A DNA stretch of 64,000 nt. Origin: Aquabacterium sp. NJ1. GTDB taxonomy: Bacteria; Pseudomonadota; Gammaproteobacteria; Burkholderiales; Burkholderiaceae_C. This document shows, one piece after another, positions 32,442 through 41,330 of this stretch. The stretch covers positions 1,860,001-1,924,000 of the forward strand of contig NZ_JRKM01000001.1 in assembly GCF_000768065.1 (NCBI RefSeq). Direction: 5' to 3'. The position numbers were made by a program, and so were the translations under genes. The notes below the pieces were generated by a model that saw nothing but the letters and a program-made list of their open reading frames with translations, was not told the DNA's origin and ran no database searches. The first letter of the stretch is position 1, and each line of letters opens with the position of its first letter.

Positions 32442-34079
32442 TCAGCGTTGAACCAGGAACTCGGGCGCGCACAGCACGGTCAGCATGGCGGTGAGCACAC
32501 GCCGTTTGGCGCCATCGGGCATGTCCAGCGGCAAGGTCGCCAGCGCGGTGGTGAGGTCCGACACCAGGGCGGCGGACAGGCTGCGCCCGGTGAACAAGAG
32601 GTTGATGCGGTCGACCAGCGTGGCGGGGTCGCTGGCCAGGGGCAACCAGTCGCTGTAGTCCACGCTCACGTTGGACGCCCCGTTGGGCAGGATGCCGAAG
32701 AGGAAGTTCACGTAGCCGATCACCGAGGATTCGTCGGTGATCTGGAACTCGGGCGCCACCAGGCCTTGCTGTGCCATGGGCGTGTTCAGGGGCACGTAAG
32801 CAGGCCGGAAGAAGTTGAACACCGAGGGCGCTCGCAGGGGGCTTTGCCCCAGGCGCTCGGGCGAGGACAGGTCACCCACGCCCCACAAGCCGTCGCTGCT
32901 CTGAAGCTTGACCACGCGGGCCCATTGCAGGAAGCGCAGGATGGGCTCACGCAGCTTGCCGATCTCGTCGTCGGGCAGCGGGGACAGCCTCAGGCGGGCC
33001 TCACCGTCCATCAACACCGCACGGATCACGGCCTGCAGGTCACCACGTACCCCGGCCCCGTTGTCATTGAAGACACGGGCCACGCGGGCAATGTAGTCGC
33101 CACTGGGGTTGCTGCTGGTCAGGCGCTGGATCAGCTGCCTGGCGATGAAGGGCCCGACATTGGGGTGCGCGCAGATGGTGTCCAGTGCCTGCTTGAAGGC
33201 CAGTTCGCCGGGCGTGTTGCCCGGTATGGTCGTGCCCAGAAAGGCTTTGACGAGCGTGCTGTGGTTGGCCGCCGTGAAGACCATGGGGCGGCGTGTGTAG
33301 TCGGGTGTGGTGCCGTCAAAGCCATCGAGATCCCAGCCGGTGAACACCCGGGCCAGGCCGGTGATGTCGTCCATGTTGTAGGTGTCCACAGCCTGCCCCT
33401 TGGCGTCCAGCCTGGGTGAGCCGTCGATATTGAGCTGCACCAGGCCGATGGTGAACAACTGCAGCAACTCGCGTGCGAAGTTCTCGTCGGGGCGGCGGCC
33501 GCTGCCGTCTTCCTTGCTGCTGCCGCGCATGCTCAGGTACACGCCCATGGCCGGCGACAGGGCCACGCGCTCGATCAGGGTGCGGAAGGTGCCAAAGCAG
33601 TTGGCCTCCAGCGTTTCCCAGTAAGCCACGCACAGCAGCTGCCCCCAGGGCACCGGCATGTTGCGCACCGACACGACGAAGATCTCTGACAGGGCCAGCA
33701 CCACGCGCTGGCGCAGCACATCGGGCGCGTTGATCAGGCGAAACCACAAGGCGTTGTCCACACCCACGTCGGTGGACTTGTACTGCGCGGCGTGGAAGCC
33801 CATGGCCTGTGTCCAGGCCCACAAAGGGGTGGACAAGGGCATGGCGAATTGCTTGTCCAGCCAGGGGCCGTAGCCCAGCTGCATCAGGTCTGCGGCGTCA
33901 GCGGTGGTGGCGGCCACGCTGGCCTGGCCCAGAAACCGCGCCGCATCGTCCTCGGTGGGGGGCCCCAGTTGCTCATCGGTACACGCAGCCAGCAAGCCCG
34001 CGGCCACGCCCGCTGCAGCCAGCACAGCTAGAGACCGATCAGCCCGCTGGTCTTGCGACACGTCCTCGCCTGCATCCAC
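32442..34079 (-). CDS. DUF1800 domain protein, lipoprotein-like (copy 1)
   Basis: 545 residues. Start is GTG 34079, supported by GGGGAG 6 nt upstream. A hydrophobic segment ends in LLAAC (Cys33), a lipobox, so a periplasm-facing lipoprotein is likely, although the basic n-region is weak. DUF1800 landmarks: RFLGQASVAATTADA, LWFRLINAPDVLRQRVVLALSEIFVVS, RRPDENFARELLQLFTIGL, FTGWDLDG, PFIARQLIQRLTSSNPS, SPLRAPSVFNFFRPAYVP. The function of the family is unknown; it is co-transcribed with DUF1501. Confidence 0.9.
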   Translation of the reverse strand: MDAGEDVSQDQRADRSLAVLAAAGVAAGLLAACTDEQLGPPTEDDAARFLGQASVAATTADAADLMQLGYGPWLDKQFAMPLSTPLWAWTQAMGFHAAQYKSTDVGVDNALWFRLINAPDVLRQRVVLALSEIFVVSVRNMPVPWGQLLCVAYWETLEANCFGTFRTLIERVALSPAMGVYLSMRGSSKEDGSGRRPDENFARELLQLFTIGLVQLNIDGSPRLDAKGQAVDTYNMDDITGLARVFTGWDLDGFDGTTPDYTRRPMVFTAANHSTLVKAFLGTTIPGNTPGELAFKQALDTICAHPNVGPFIARQLIQRLTSSNPSGDYIARVARVFNDNGAGVRGDLQAVIRAVLMDGEARLRLSPLPDDEIGKLREPILRFLQWARVVKLQSSDGLWGVGDLSSPERLGQSPLRAPSVFNFFRPAYVPLNTPMAQQGLVAPEFQITDESSVIGYVNFLFGILPNGASNVSVDYSDWLPLASDPATLVDRINLLFTGRSLSAALVSDLTTALATLPLDMPDGAKRRVLTAMLTVLCAPEFLVQR

Positions 34080-34170
34080 GACACGCTCCCCATTTGATGT
34101 TCATGGAGGGCGAATCTAAGTAATGCAATCACATGAGACGCAACCAGTTGTTGATCTGGCAAACCCTTGG

Positions 34171-35595
34171 TCAGAAGAGCCCGGCCAACGGGCTCGGCCC
34201 CGGGAACTTCGCCAGATGCGGTGCGATCTGTTGCAAAGCACCGGGATCTGTTACGCCCATCCAGCCGGCCAGGGCCGCAGCCAGGTGATCCACCGAAGTG
34301 GTGGGCAGCAAGCGCCCCTGACCGATGTTGTGCTCACCAGCTTCGAAGTCGCTCACGTCGGGCCAGGTGCCGTAGAGTTGCCCGCCCTTGACGGCACCGC
34401 CCATCACGAAGTGGTGGCTGCCCCAGCCGTGGTCCGAACCATCACCATTGGACGTCAGCGTGCGCCCGAAGTCACTGGCCGTGAAGGTGGTGACCTGGTC
34501 GAGCATGCCCATGTCTCGCAGGTCGTTGTCCAGCTGGGCCATGGCTTCAGCCAGCTTGCCCAGCAGGCCCGGGTGTGCGCCCTGGAAGTTGTCGTGCAGG
34601 TCAAAGCCCCCCATCGACACGAAGAAAACCTGGCGCTTGATGCCACCGGCGCCGCCCAACTGCCCATGCGCTGCGATGATGCGCGCCGCGGTGTTGAGCT
34701 GCTGGGCCAGCGCGTTGCCTTCAAGGTAGCGCGCAGGTGGCACGCTCACCGTCGCGAGCTGCTCGATCAGCTGGCTGTTGGTGTTCATGGCACGGCGCAT
34801 GATGGCGCTGTGCTCCTTGGCCAGGCGGTGGACAGTGGGTTGTTCGGTAGAGACGAGGGATCGAAAGGCATCCACACAGGCTTGTGAGCCAAACAGATTG
34901 GCCGCGTCCTTCGCCAGCAGGGGCACTGGCCCCTGCGGGTTGACCATGAACTGCCCGGCCTGTTGCCCAGCCAGGTACACGGCATTGCCGGACAGGTTCA
35001 CGCACGTCAGCGAGGCCGTCGCGTTCTTGGACAGGCCGGCATCGCCAATCAGACCGCCCCAGCCCACGGTGCTGCCCTCTGCGCCATAGGACTGCCACAC
35101 CGATTGCTGGTCGTTGTGGGAGAAGAGCTTGTCGGGCAGTTCCACACTGCGCTGCTGGAACTGTGTCTTGCTGGTCGGTTCATGCAGCGGGCCGATGTTG
35201 AGCAGGACAGCCAGGCGCCGTTGCTCGTTGAAAAGCGGCAGCAGCTTGCCCAGGGCCTCGGGCAAGGCCAGCGTGGGGGCACCGGCCGCATTCGGGCTGA
35301 CGGGCTGCAGTTGCTGCGCGAGCAGTTTCGACTGGGGCAAGGCCAGCGCCCCTCTGAGCCGCGCATACAAGGCATAGCCGGCGTCGTCGACCGGGATGAT
35401 GGTGTTGCCCTGGTCATTGCCCCCATGCAGGAAGATGCAGATCAGGGCCTTGTAGTCGTCACTGGCGCTGGCCTGTGCGGCGGCGGCCTGCGCCATGCCG
35501 GCCAGGTTCATGGCCCAGGGGGCGGCCACTGCGGCCAGGGACAAGGTGCCACTGCGGCGCAGGAAGCCTCGGCGGGTGATGTCGTTGTGGTTCAT
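34171..35595 (-). CDS. DUF1501 domain protein, Tat-exported (copy 2)
   Basis: 474 residues from ATG 35595, which directly precedes the Tat signal TRRGFLRRSGTLSLAAVAAPWAMNL; the frame is open further upstream but overlaps the DUF1800 gene. DUF1501 body begins YKALICIFLHGGNDQGNTIIP and contains FFVSMGGFDLHDN and FTASDFGRTLTSNGDGSDHGWGSHH, closely parallel to copy 1. A GAGCCC/GGGCTC inverted repeat (34177-34195) covers the last codons and may weakly terminate transcription. Confidence 0.9.
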   Translation of the reverse strand: MNHNDITRRGFLRRSGTLSLAAVAAPWAMNLAGMAQAAAAQASASDDYKALICIFLHGGNDQGNTIIPVDDAGYALYARLRGALALPQSKLLAQQLQPVSPNAAGAPTLALPEALGKLLPLFNEQRRLAVLLNIGPLHEPTSKTQFQQRSVELPDKLFSHNDQQSVWQSYGAEGSTVGWGGLIGDAGLSKNATASLTCVNLSGNAVYLAGQQAGQFMVNPQGPVPLLAKDAANLFGSQACVDAFRSLVSTEQPTVHRLAKEHSAIMRRAMNTNSQLIEQLATVSVPPARYLEGNALAQQLNTAARIIAAHGQLGGAGGIKRQVFFVSMGGFDLHDNFQGAHPGLLGKLAEAMAQLDNDLRDMGMLDQVTTFTASDFGRTLTSNGDGSDHGWGSHHFVMGGAVKGGQLYGTWPDVSDFEAGEHNIGQGRLLPTTSVDHLAAALAGWMGVTDPGALQQIAPHLAKFPGPSPLAGLF

Positions 35596-35609
35596 GCTCG
35601 TGGGCTCCC

Positions 35610-37352
35610 TCAGCGCTGGATCATGTAGTCCGGCGACGTCAGCATCAGATAGAAAGCGGCCTTGACGCGGTTGGCCAGGCGCACGCTGGTGTCCGCAGGC
35701 ATCGTCTTGATCGCGGCCACGATGACATCGACGGTGACGCTGGCCAGGTTGCGCGCCGTGAGCATGAGGTTGAGGCGATCGACCAGCTTGACGGCATCGG
35801 TGGCCAGCTCCGTCCACTCGCTGTAGTCGACCACGATCTTCATCTCGGGGGCGCCATCCAGGTGCAGGAGCATGAAGTTGGCATAACCGACCACGGTGGA
35901 CTCGTCGGTGATCTGAAACTCGGGCGCGACGAAACCGTCGGCGCTGACGCCGGAGTTGAGCGGCACATAACCCGGGCGGAAGAAGTTGAACACCGAGGGT
36001 GCACGCATGGGGCTTTGCGCCAGCCGATCGGCAGTGGACAGATCCGGGATGGACCAGGCGCCATCAGACGACGTCAGGCGCGCCAGACGGCCCCACTGCA
36101 GGAAGCGCAGCATGGGTTCGCGCAGCTTGGAGCGCTGCACGGCCTCGATACCGGTGAGCGTGTCACGGGCCGTGGGGTCGGTCAGGATGGCGCGGATGAC
36201 GGCCTTCATGTCCCCGCGGATGCCTTGCCCGTTGTCCTTGAACTTGGTCGCCACACGCAGCACATAGTCCGGTGTCGGGTTGCTCATGACCAGGCGCTGG
36301 ATCAGTTGTCTGGAAATGAAGAAGGGCACGTTGTGATGCGCGCAGATGTGGTCCAGGGCCTTTTCCAGGTCGCCGGCAGCGTCGTTGGCCTTGGCGGGGA
36401 TGGTCAGCCCCAGGAAGGTCTTGCTGGTTTCGTCATGCAGTGAGGGGACGGGCACCATGGGGCGGCGTGTGAAGTCTGGCGTGGTGTCGCCGTCATAGGC
36501 CGGCGGGGTGCCCACATGGTCCACATCGAAGTCCCAGCCACTGAGCACCTTGGCCAGTTGCATGACGTCTTCATTGCTGTAAGTGTCCTGCTTGGTCGGC
36601 AGGCCGTTGTCATCCAGCACCTTCAGGCCAATGGTGAACAACTGCAGCAACTCGCGCGCGTAGTTCTCATCGGGGCGGCGGCCGCTCACGCTGTCGGCCT
36701 TCTGGCTGCCCCGCATGCTCAGGTACACGCCCATGGCCGGTGACAGGGTGATGCGTTCAATCAGTTCGCGGAAGTTGCCAAAGCAATAAGTCTCCAGCGT
36801 GTCCCAGTAGGCCAGGCAGGCGAACTGGCCCCAGGGGATGGGCAGGTTGTTCATGGAGACCACGAAGATCTCGGACAAGGCCAGCACGATGCGTTGGCGC
36901 AGCACGTCCTTGGCATTGAACAGCCGGTACCAGAGGATGTTGTCGACGATGGTGTTCTTGGCGATGTTGGCGGTGCCCTCGGCTTGCCCCAGGTCCTTGG
37001 CGATCTGCCACAGCGAGCCGACAGGCTTCACGGCGAACTGCTGGTCCAGCCAGGCATGGAAGTCCAGCTTGCCGGCGATCAGCGCATTGACTTCAGCCGT
37101 GGTGGCGCCCAGGCCAGCCTGGTCCAGGAAGCGCACCGCCTTCTCTTCTTGCTGCGGCGTGACGGCCTGGTCTACCTGAGACGGTTGCGCAGTGGCGCCT
37201 GTTGTCGGGGTGCCCTCACCGGCGCCGCAAGCGGCCAGGGCCGCGCTGCTGATGGCAGCCAGCCCCCATGTGCTGCTTGAGCCGGTTTCAGCTTGCTCGG
37301 GCGCACGCGCGCCCACAGGCGCCGCCAAAGCGCCCTCTTCCCTGTTGTTCAT
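35610..37352 (-). CDS. DUF1800 domain protein, lipoprotein-like (copy 2)
   Basis: 580 residues. After ~28 polar residues a hydrophobic stretch ends in AALAAC (Cys42), a lipobox-like site. DUF1800 landmarks mirror copy 1: RFLDQAGLGATTAEV, LWYRLFNAKDVLRQRIVLALSEIFVVS, RRPDENYARELLQLFTIGL, LSGWDFD, FFISRQLIQRLVMSNPT, SPMRAPSVFNFFRPGYVP. The N-terminus carries a Pro/Thr/Gln-rich linker absent from copy 1. Fourteen bases before its DUF1501 partner; presumably the first gene of the four-gene unit. Confidence 0.9.
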   Translation of the reverse strand: MNNREEGALAAPVGARAPEQAETGSSSTWGLAAISSAALAACGAGEGTPTTGATAQPSQVDQAVTPQQEEKAVRFLDQAGLGATTAEVNALIAGKLDFHAWLDQQFAVKPVGSLWQIAKDLGQAEGTANIAKNTIVDNILWYRLFNAKDVLRQRIVLALSEIFVVSMNNLPIPWGQFACLAYWDTLETYCFGNFRELIERITLSPAMGVYLSMRGSQKADSVSGRRPDENYARELLQLFTIGLKVLDDNGLPTKQDTYSNEDVMQLAKVLSGWDFDVDHVGTPPAYDGDTTPDFTRRPMVPVPSLHDETSKTFLGLTIPAKANDAAGDLEKALDHICAHHNVPFFISRQLIQRLVMSNPTPDYVLRVATKFKDNGQGIRGDMKAVIRAILTDPTARDTLTGIEAVQRSKLREPMLRFLQWGRLARLTSSDGAWSIPDLSTADRLAQSPMRAPSVFNFFRPGYVPLNSGVSADGFVAPEFQITDESTVVGYANFMLLHLDGAPEMKIVVDYSEWTELATDAVKLVDRLNLMLTARNLASVTVDVIVAAIKTMPADTSVRLANRVKAAFYLMLTSPDYMIQR

Positions 37353-37426
37353 TTTGCCTGCCTGGTTTGTCTACGGGGCAGACTCTAACGCAGCGGCCAC
37401 GGGGACTCAATGACCAGGCTGACACA

Positions 37427-37442
37427 CCCCTGCAAACAGGGG
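37427..37442 (-). terminator. Hairpin downstream of the acyl-CoA carboxylase gene
   Basis: CCCCTG and CAGGGG form a 6-bp stem with a 4-nt loop about 62 nt past the 37505 stop on the minus strand. No T-run follows. It lies in the 152-bp interval that must also hold the promoter of the DUF1800/DUF1501 unit. Confidence 0.35.
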
Positions 37443-37504
37443 CTGCGGGCTCTCACGCCATGAAAGGCGATGGGGCCAACGCGCGCGGATTGCCCTGAAA
37501 CGCC

Positions 37505-40500
37505 TCACCAGGCATCCACAAAGGGGCGCTTGCGTCCTTGACGCGGCAGTGGCTCGGGCATGGCGGCCAGGCCGCGCACCAGCCAGCGGCGTGTGTCGGC
37601 CGGGTCGATGACGTCATCGAGCTCCAGGTGGGCAGCCATGTTGAGCGCCTTGCCCTTCTGGTAAGCCGCAGCCACGAGGCCATCGAACAGTTGCTGACGC
37701 TGCACCGGGTCCTCGATGGCGTCGAGCTGCTTGCTGAAGCCCAGGCGCACCGCGCCCTCGAAGCCCATGGGCCCGAACTCGCCGGTGGGCCAGGCCACGG
37801 TGAAGTCGGGCGCCAGCAGGCTGCCGGCGGTCATGGCCTGTGCGCCCAGGCCATAACCCTTGCGCAGCACCACGGTGAAGTAAGGCACGGTGAGGCTGGC
37901 CGCGGCCAGGAACATGCGCGAGAAGTGGCGCACGGTGGCGGTCTTCTCGGCATCGGGCCCGACCATGAAGCCCGGTGTGTCGCACAAGGCGATCAGCGGG
38001 ATGTCATAGGCATCGCACAGCTGCATGAAGCGCGCGGCCTTGTCGGCGCCGGGTGCGTCGATGGCGCCGCCGAGGTGGCGCGGGTCATTGGCGATCAGGC
38101 CCACAGGGCGGCCTTCGATGCGGGCCAGCGCGGTGATCATGCCGGGCGCGAAGTCGCGGCGCAGCTCCAGCACCGAGGCCGTGTCGCACACGGTGTGGAT
38201 GACCTCGCGCACGTCGTACACGCGAGTGCGCTTTTCTGGCACCACGTGGCGCAGCGTGCGTTGATCGGCACACTGCCAATCTGGTGTGCGGCCCTGGAAG
38301 TAGCCGATGTATTGCTGCGCCACCTGGATGGCGTCCTGCTCGTTGTCCACCACGATGTCGATGACGCCATTGGGCGCCTGCATGCTGACCGGGCCCACCT
38401 CTTCGGGCTCGAACTTGCCCAGGCCACCGCCTTCGATCATCGCGGGGCCGGCCATGCCGATGGTGGTGTCGCGCGTGGCGATGATCACGTCGCAGCAACC
38501 CGCCAGGGAGGCATTGCCCGCGAAGCAACGGCCATTGACGATGGCGATCGTGGGCGCCTGGCCGCTCAGTCGCGCCAGGCCGAGGAAGGTCATGTTGTCC
38601 AGCAGGCTGACACCAGGGTACTCGTCATTGGGGCGGCCACCGCCCCCTTCGGCCCACAGGATCAAGGGCAACTGACGCTGCAAGGCCAGGTGCAGCATGC
38701 GGTCGGTCTTCTTGTGGTTGATGATGCCCTGCGTGCCGGCGAACACGGTGTAGTCATAGGCCAGCACCATGCAGCGCGCGGCCTGCTCGCCGAACTGCGC
38801 GGCATTGACAGTGCCCAGGCCCGCGATCAGGCCATCAGCGGGGCTGCGTTTGATGAGTTCGTCTTCCTTGTGGCGGATGCGTTGTGAGGCCAGGGCCAGC
38901 GCGCCGTATTCGATGAAGCTGCCTTCGTCCAGGAAGTCACCGACGTTCTCGCGGGCGGTGCGATGGCCCTTGGCATGGCGCTTGGCCACGGCCTCAGGCC
39001 GGCGCTCGTCCAGCGTGACGGCATGGCGCTCGATGACTTCGGCCAGATCGGGGCGAATGTGGTCCGGGTCCAGGGCCTGCTCTTGGGCGGCATGAGCCTG
39101 GCCATCGTCTGCGGAAGGGTCCAGCGCCAGCAGGGCCTGGCCTTCGTTGACCACGGTGCCCACCTCGGCCAGCACCGCCTCCACACGGCCACCTTGCGGC
39201 GCCATGATCTCGAACTCCATCTTCATGGCCTCGATCACCGCCAGACGCTGGCCGGCGCGCACGATGTCGCCGGGCTGCACCAGCAGGGTCACGAGTGAAC
39301 CGGGCACGCTGGCGTTCACGGCCACACAGCCTTCGGGCACGGCGTTGCTGCCAGGGGCTGCGGCCACGTGATCCGGGTGCCAGGCGTGTTGCAGCTCGCG
39401 CGGGCGAGGCTGTTGCGCGGCGGCTTGCAGCAAGGCGGCCACATGCAGTTGCAGCCAGCGTGTGCTGACGCGGTAAGCGGCCATGTCCTCGTGGGCCAGC
39501 AGGGCTTGCACAAAGGCGACGTTGTGGTCGACACCATCGAGACGGAACTCGGCCAGTGCGCGGCGCGTGCGCTGCAAGGCCGCATCAAAGCCCAAGGGGT
39601 GGTGCACGATGACCTTGGCCAGCAAGGTGTCGAAGCCCGGGTGGGGCTGCATGCCGGCGTGGCCGTGGCCGTCAACCCGGATGCCGGGGCCGGCAGGTGG
39701 CTCGTAGGCACGGATGGTGCCGCCGGCGGGCAGCGCACGCCCGTCCGGGCCCATGCGCTCGACATTGATGCGCGCCTGGATGGCACTGCCGCGCGGGCGG
39801 GCGATGTCAGGCTGCTGCAGTTGCAGATCAGCCAGGGACTGGCCTTGCGACAGCAGCAACTGGGCCTGCACCAGATCCAGGCCGGTGATGGCTTCGGTGA
39901 CCGTGTGCTCGACCTGCAGGCGCGGGTTGGACTCCATGAAGTAGTAGGTGCTGGAGCCCGGGTGGTCCAGGTCCAGCAGGAACTCGAAGGTGCACAGGCC
40001 ACGCAGCTTGACGGCCTGGGCCAGGGTCACGGCCGCATCCAGCAGGTGCTGGCGCAAGGCGGGGTCCAGACCCGGCGCGGGCGCGATCTCCACCAGCTTC
40101 TGGTGGTTGCGCTGCACGGTGCAGTCGCGCTCCCACGCATGGCTGACGGCGCCGGTGCCATCGCCCAGCACCTGCACCTCGATGTGACGGGCGCGGCGCA
40201 CCAGTTGCTCGACGTACAGCTCGCCCCGGCCAAAGGCCGCCAGCGCTTCGGATTGGCAACGCGCGAAGCTGGGCGCGACGTCATCGGCTTGCTCGACGAT
40301 GCGCATGCCCCGGCCACCACCACCGGCGAGCGCCTTGATCATCATGGCGGGCTGGGTGCTGTGTTCAGCAAGCTGCGCAAAGAAGGCCTGCGCCTGCGCC
40401 AGGGTCACGGCGCTGTCGATGCCCTCGGTCACCGGCACGCGGCAGCGGCGCGCCAGGGCACGCGCCTGAGCCTTGTCACCCAACAGGTCCAGCACCTCGG

Positions 40501-40843
40501 GTGCGGGGCCCACAAAGGTGAGGCCAGCCGCCGCACAGGCACGGGCGAAGTCGGCGTTCTCGCTCAGCAAGCCGTAGCCGGGGTGCACATGGGTGCAGCC
40601 TTGGGCCAGCGCCGCTTCCACGACTTGCGCAATGTGCAGGTAGGCTGGCACGCCCTTGCCGGGCAGCACCTGCACCGCGTCCATGTGGCAGGCGTGTTGC
40701 GCGTCCTGCTCGTCTTGCGCCACCAGGCCCACGGTGCGCCAGCCCAGCTCGCAGGCGGCGCGGGCAATGCGGATGGCGATCTCGCCTCGGTTGGCGATCA
40801 ACAAGACGGGTTGGGCTGCAGAGGTGGGCATGGCGCAGGGCAT
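37505..40843 (-). CDS. Single-chain biotin-dependent acyl-CoA carboxylase (BC-BCCP-CT)
   Basis: 1112 residues combining all parts of an acyl-CoA carboxylase. Residues ~10-460 are biotin carboxylase (LLIANRGEIAIRI, HPGYGLLSEN, KALAGGGGRGMR, ERDCTVQRNHQK, FMESNPRLQVEH). Residues ~505-575 are the biotinyl domain with EAMKM (biotin Lys541). From about 590 follows a carboxyltransferase containing both halves (DEGSFIEYG, GRCFAGNASLAG, then PGFMVGPDAEKT and KGYGLGAQAM). Such one-chain enzymes are known as long-chain acyl-CoA carboxylases in actinobacteria; the substrate here is not inferable. ATG 40831 is an alternative start. Confidence 0.9.
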   Translation of the reverse strand: MPCAMPTSAAQPVLLIANRGEIAIRIARAACELGWRTVGLVAQDEQDAQHACHMDAVQVLPGKGVPAYLHIAQVVEAALAQGCTHVHPGYGLLSENADFARACAAAGLTFVGPAPEVLDLLGDKAQARALARRCRVPVTEGIDSAVTLAQAQAFFAQLAEHSTQPAMMIKALAGGGGRGMRIVEQADDVAPSFARCQSEALAAFGRGELYVEQLVRRARHIEVQVLGDGTGAVSHAWERDCTVQRNHQKLVEIAPAPGLDPALRQHLLDAAVTLAQAVKLRGLCTFEFLLDLDHPGSSTYYFMESNPRLQVEHTVTEAITGLDLVQAQLLLSQGQSLADLQLQQPDIARPRGSAIQARINVERMGPDGRALPAGGTIRAYEPPAGPGIRVDGHGHAGMQPHPGFDTLLAKVIVHHPLGFDAALQRTRRALAEFRLDGVDHNVAFVQALLAHEDMAAYRVSTRWLQLHVAALLQAAAQQPRPRELQHAWHPDHVAAAPGSNAVPEGCVAVNASVPGSLVTLLVQPGDIVRAGQRLAVIEAMKMEFEIMAPQGGRVEAVLAEVGTVVNEGQALLALDPSADDGQAHAAQEQALDPDHIRPDLAEVIERHAVTLDERRPEAVAKRHAKGHRTARENVGDFLDEGSFIEYGALALASQRIRHKEDELIKRSPADGLIAGLGTVNAAQFGEQAARCMVLAYDYTVFAGTQGIINHKKTDRMLHLALQRQLPLILWAEGGGGRPNDEYPGVSLLDNMTFLGLARLSGQAPTIAIVNGRCFAGNASLAGCCDVIIATRDTTIGMAGPAMIEGGGLGKFEPEEVGPVSMQAPNGVIDIVVDNEQDAIQVAQQYIGYFQGRTPDWQCADQRTLRHVVPEKRTRVYDVREVIHTVCDTASVLELRRDFAPGMITALARIEGRPVGLIANDPRHLGGAIDAPGADKAARFMQLCDAYDIPLIALCDTPGFMVGPDAEKTATVRHFSRMFLAAASLTVPYFTVVLRKGYGLGAQAMTAGSLLAPDFTVAWPTGEFGPMGFEGAVRLGFSKQLDAIEDPVQRQQLFDGLVAAAYQKGKALNMAAHLELDDVIDPADTRRWLVRGLAAMPEPLPRQGRKRPFVDAW

Positions 40844-40918
40844 GGCTGTCGGTGGCCGACGAAGCCTTGATCCTAGCCGTTGCGCCAGGGCCGGCCTGGC
40901 AAGGGCGTCCCTCGGGCG

Positions 40919-41161
40919 CTACACGCGGCGCAGGGCCTGCCGGATGCGCTCGACGGTATCCTCGATGCGCGCCTTGCTGGAGACCTCCAGCCCGAGCGCG
41001 CGCCCGATCTGGTTGACGATGGCGGGGTTGAGGGGCAAGCCACCCTTGTCGATGGCCGCGATCAGTTCGTGGGCCCGGCGCACTTCGGGCGGCCAGTCCT
41101 GGCGGGTGGGCAGCAAGGCGCCCAGCCCGCGTTGGCACCAGTCGGGCATCCAGCGCATCAT
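40919..41161 (-). CDS. Small hypothetical protein
   Basis: 80 residues: a Trp-rich N-terminal part (MMRWMPDWCQRG) and a helical C-terminal part with PPEVRRAHELIAAIDKGGLPLNPAIVNQIGRALGL-type character (Pro-Asn turn, then amphipathic helices). Codon use fits the neighbours and the pattern looks like a real folded small protein, but I do not recognise the family. Its ATG overlaps the stop of a 25-codon ORF (ATGA at 41158-41161), and it lies 75 bp upstream of the carboxylase on the same strand. Confidence 0.55.
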   Translation of the reverse strand: MMRWMPDWCQRGLGALLPTRQDWPPEVRRAHELIAAIDKGGLPLNPAIVNQIGRALGLEVSSKARIEDTVERIRQALRRV

Positions 41162-41235
41162 GCGACGCCCCGCCCGGCGAGGGCAAGGTAGGCGGCGGCG
41201 CGTGTGCGTGAGCCAGGATGAAGGGTGGTGGACAT
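41158..41235 (-). CDS. Possible 25-codon leader ORF
   Basis: ATG at 41235 opens a 25-residue ORF (MSTTLHPGSRTRAAAYLALA and five more residues) whose TGA overlaps the ATG of the next small gene. The overlap suggests translational coupling, but no Shine-Dalgarno site is apparent and chance is possible. Confidence 0.3.
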   Translation of the reverse strand: MSTTLHPGSRTRAAAYLALAGRGVA

Positions 41236-41330
41236 GGTCAAGTCAACAAGACAATGCCCTGTATATCGGAGGGCAGCCGGGCCAACTTGAGGCGGCGGCC
41301 CGCCCCGATCCTGGCCGGTCAATTCAAAAC

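Noticed and set aside
35596..35817. N-terminal extension of the second DUF1501 frame
   Set aside because: Overlaps the DUF1800 coding end and is His/Arg-rich; the Tat signal defines the start at 35595.
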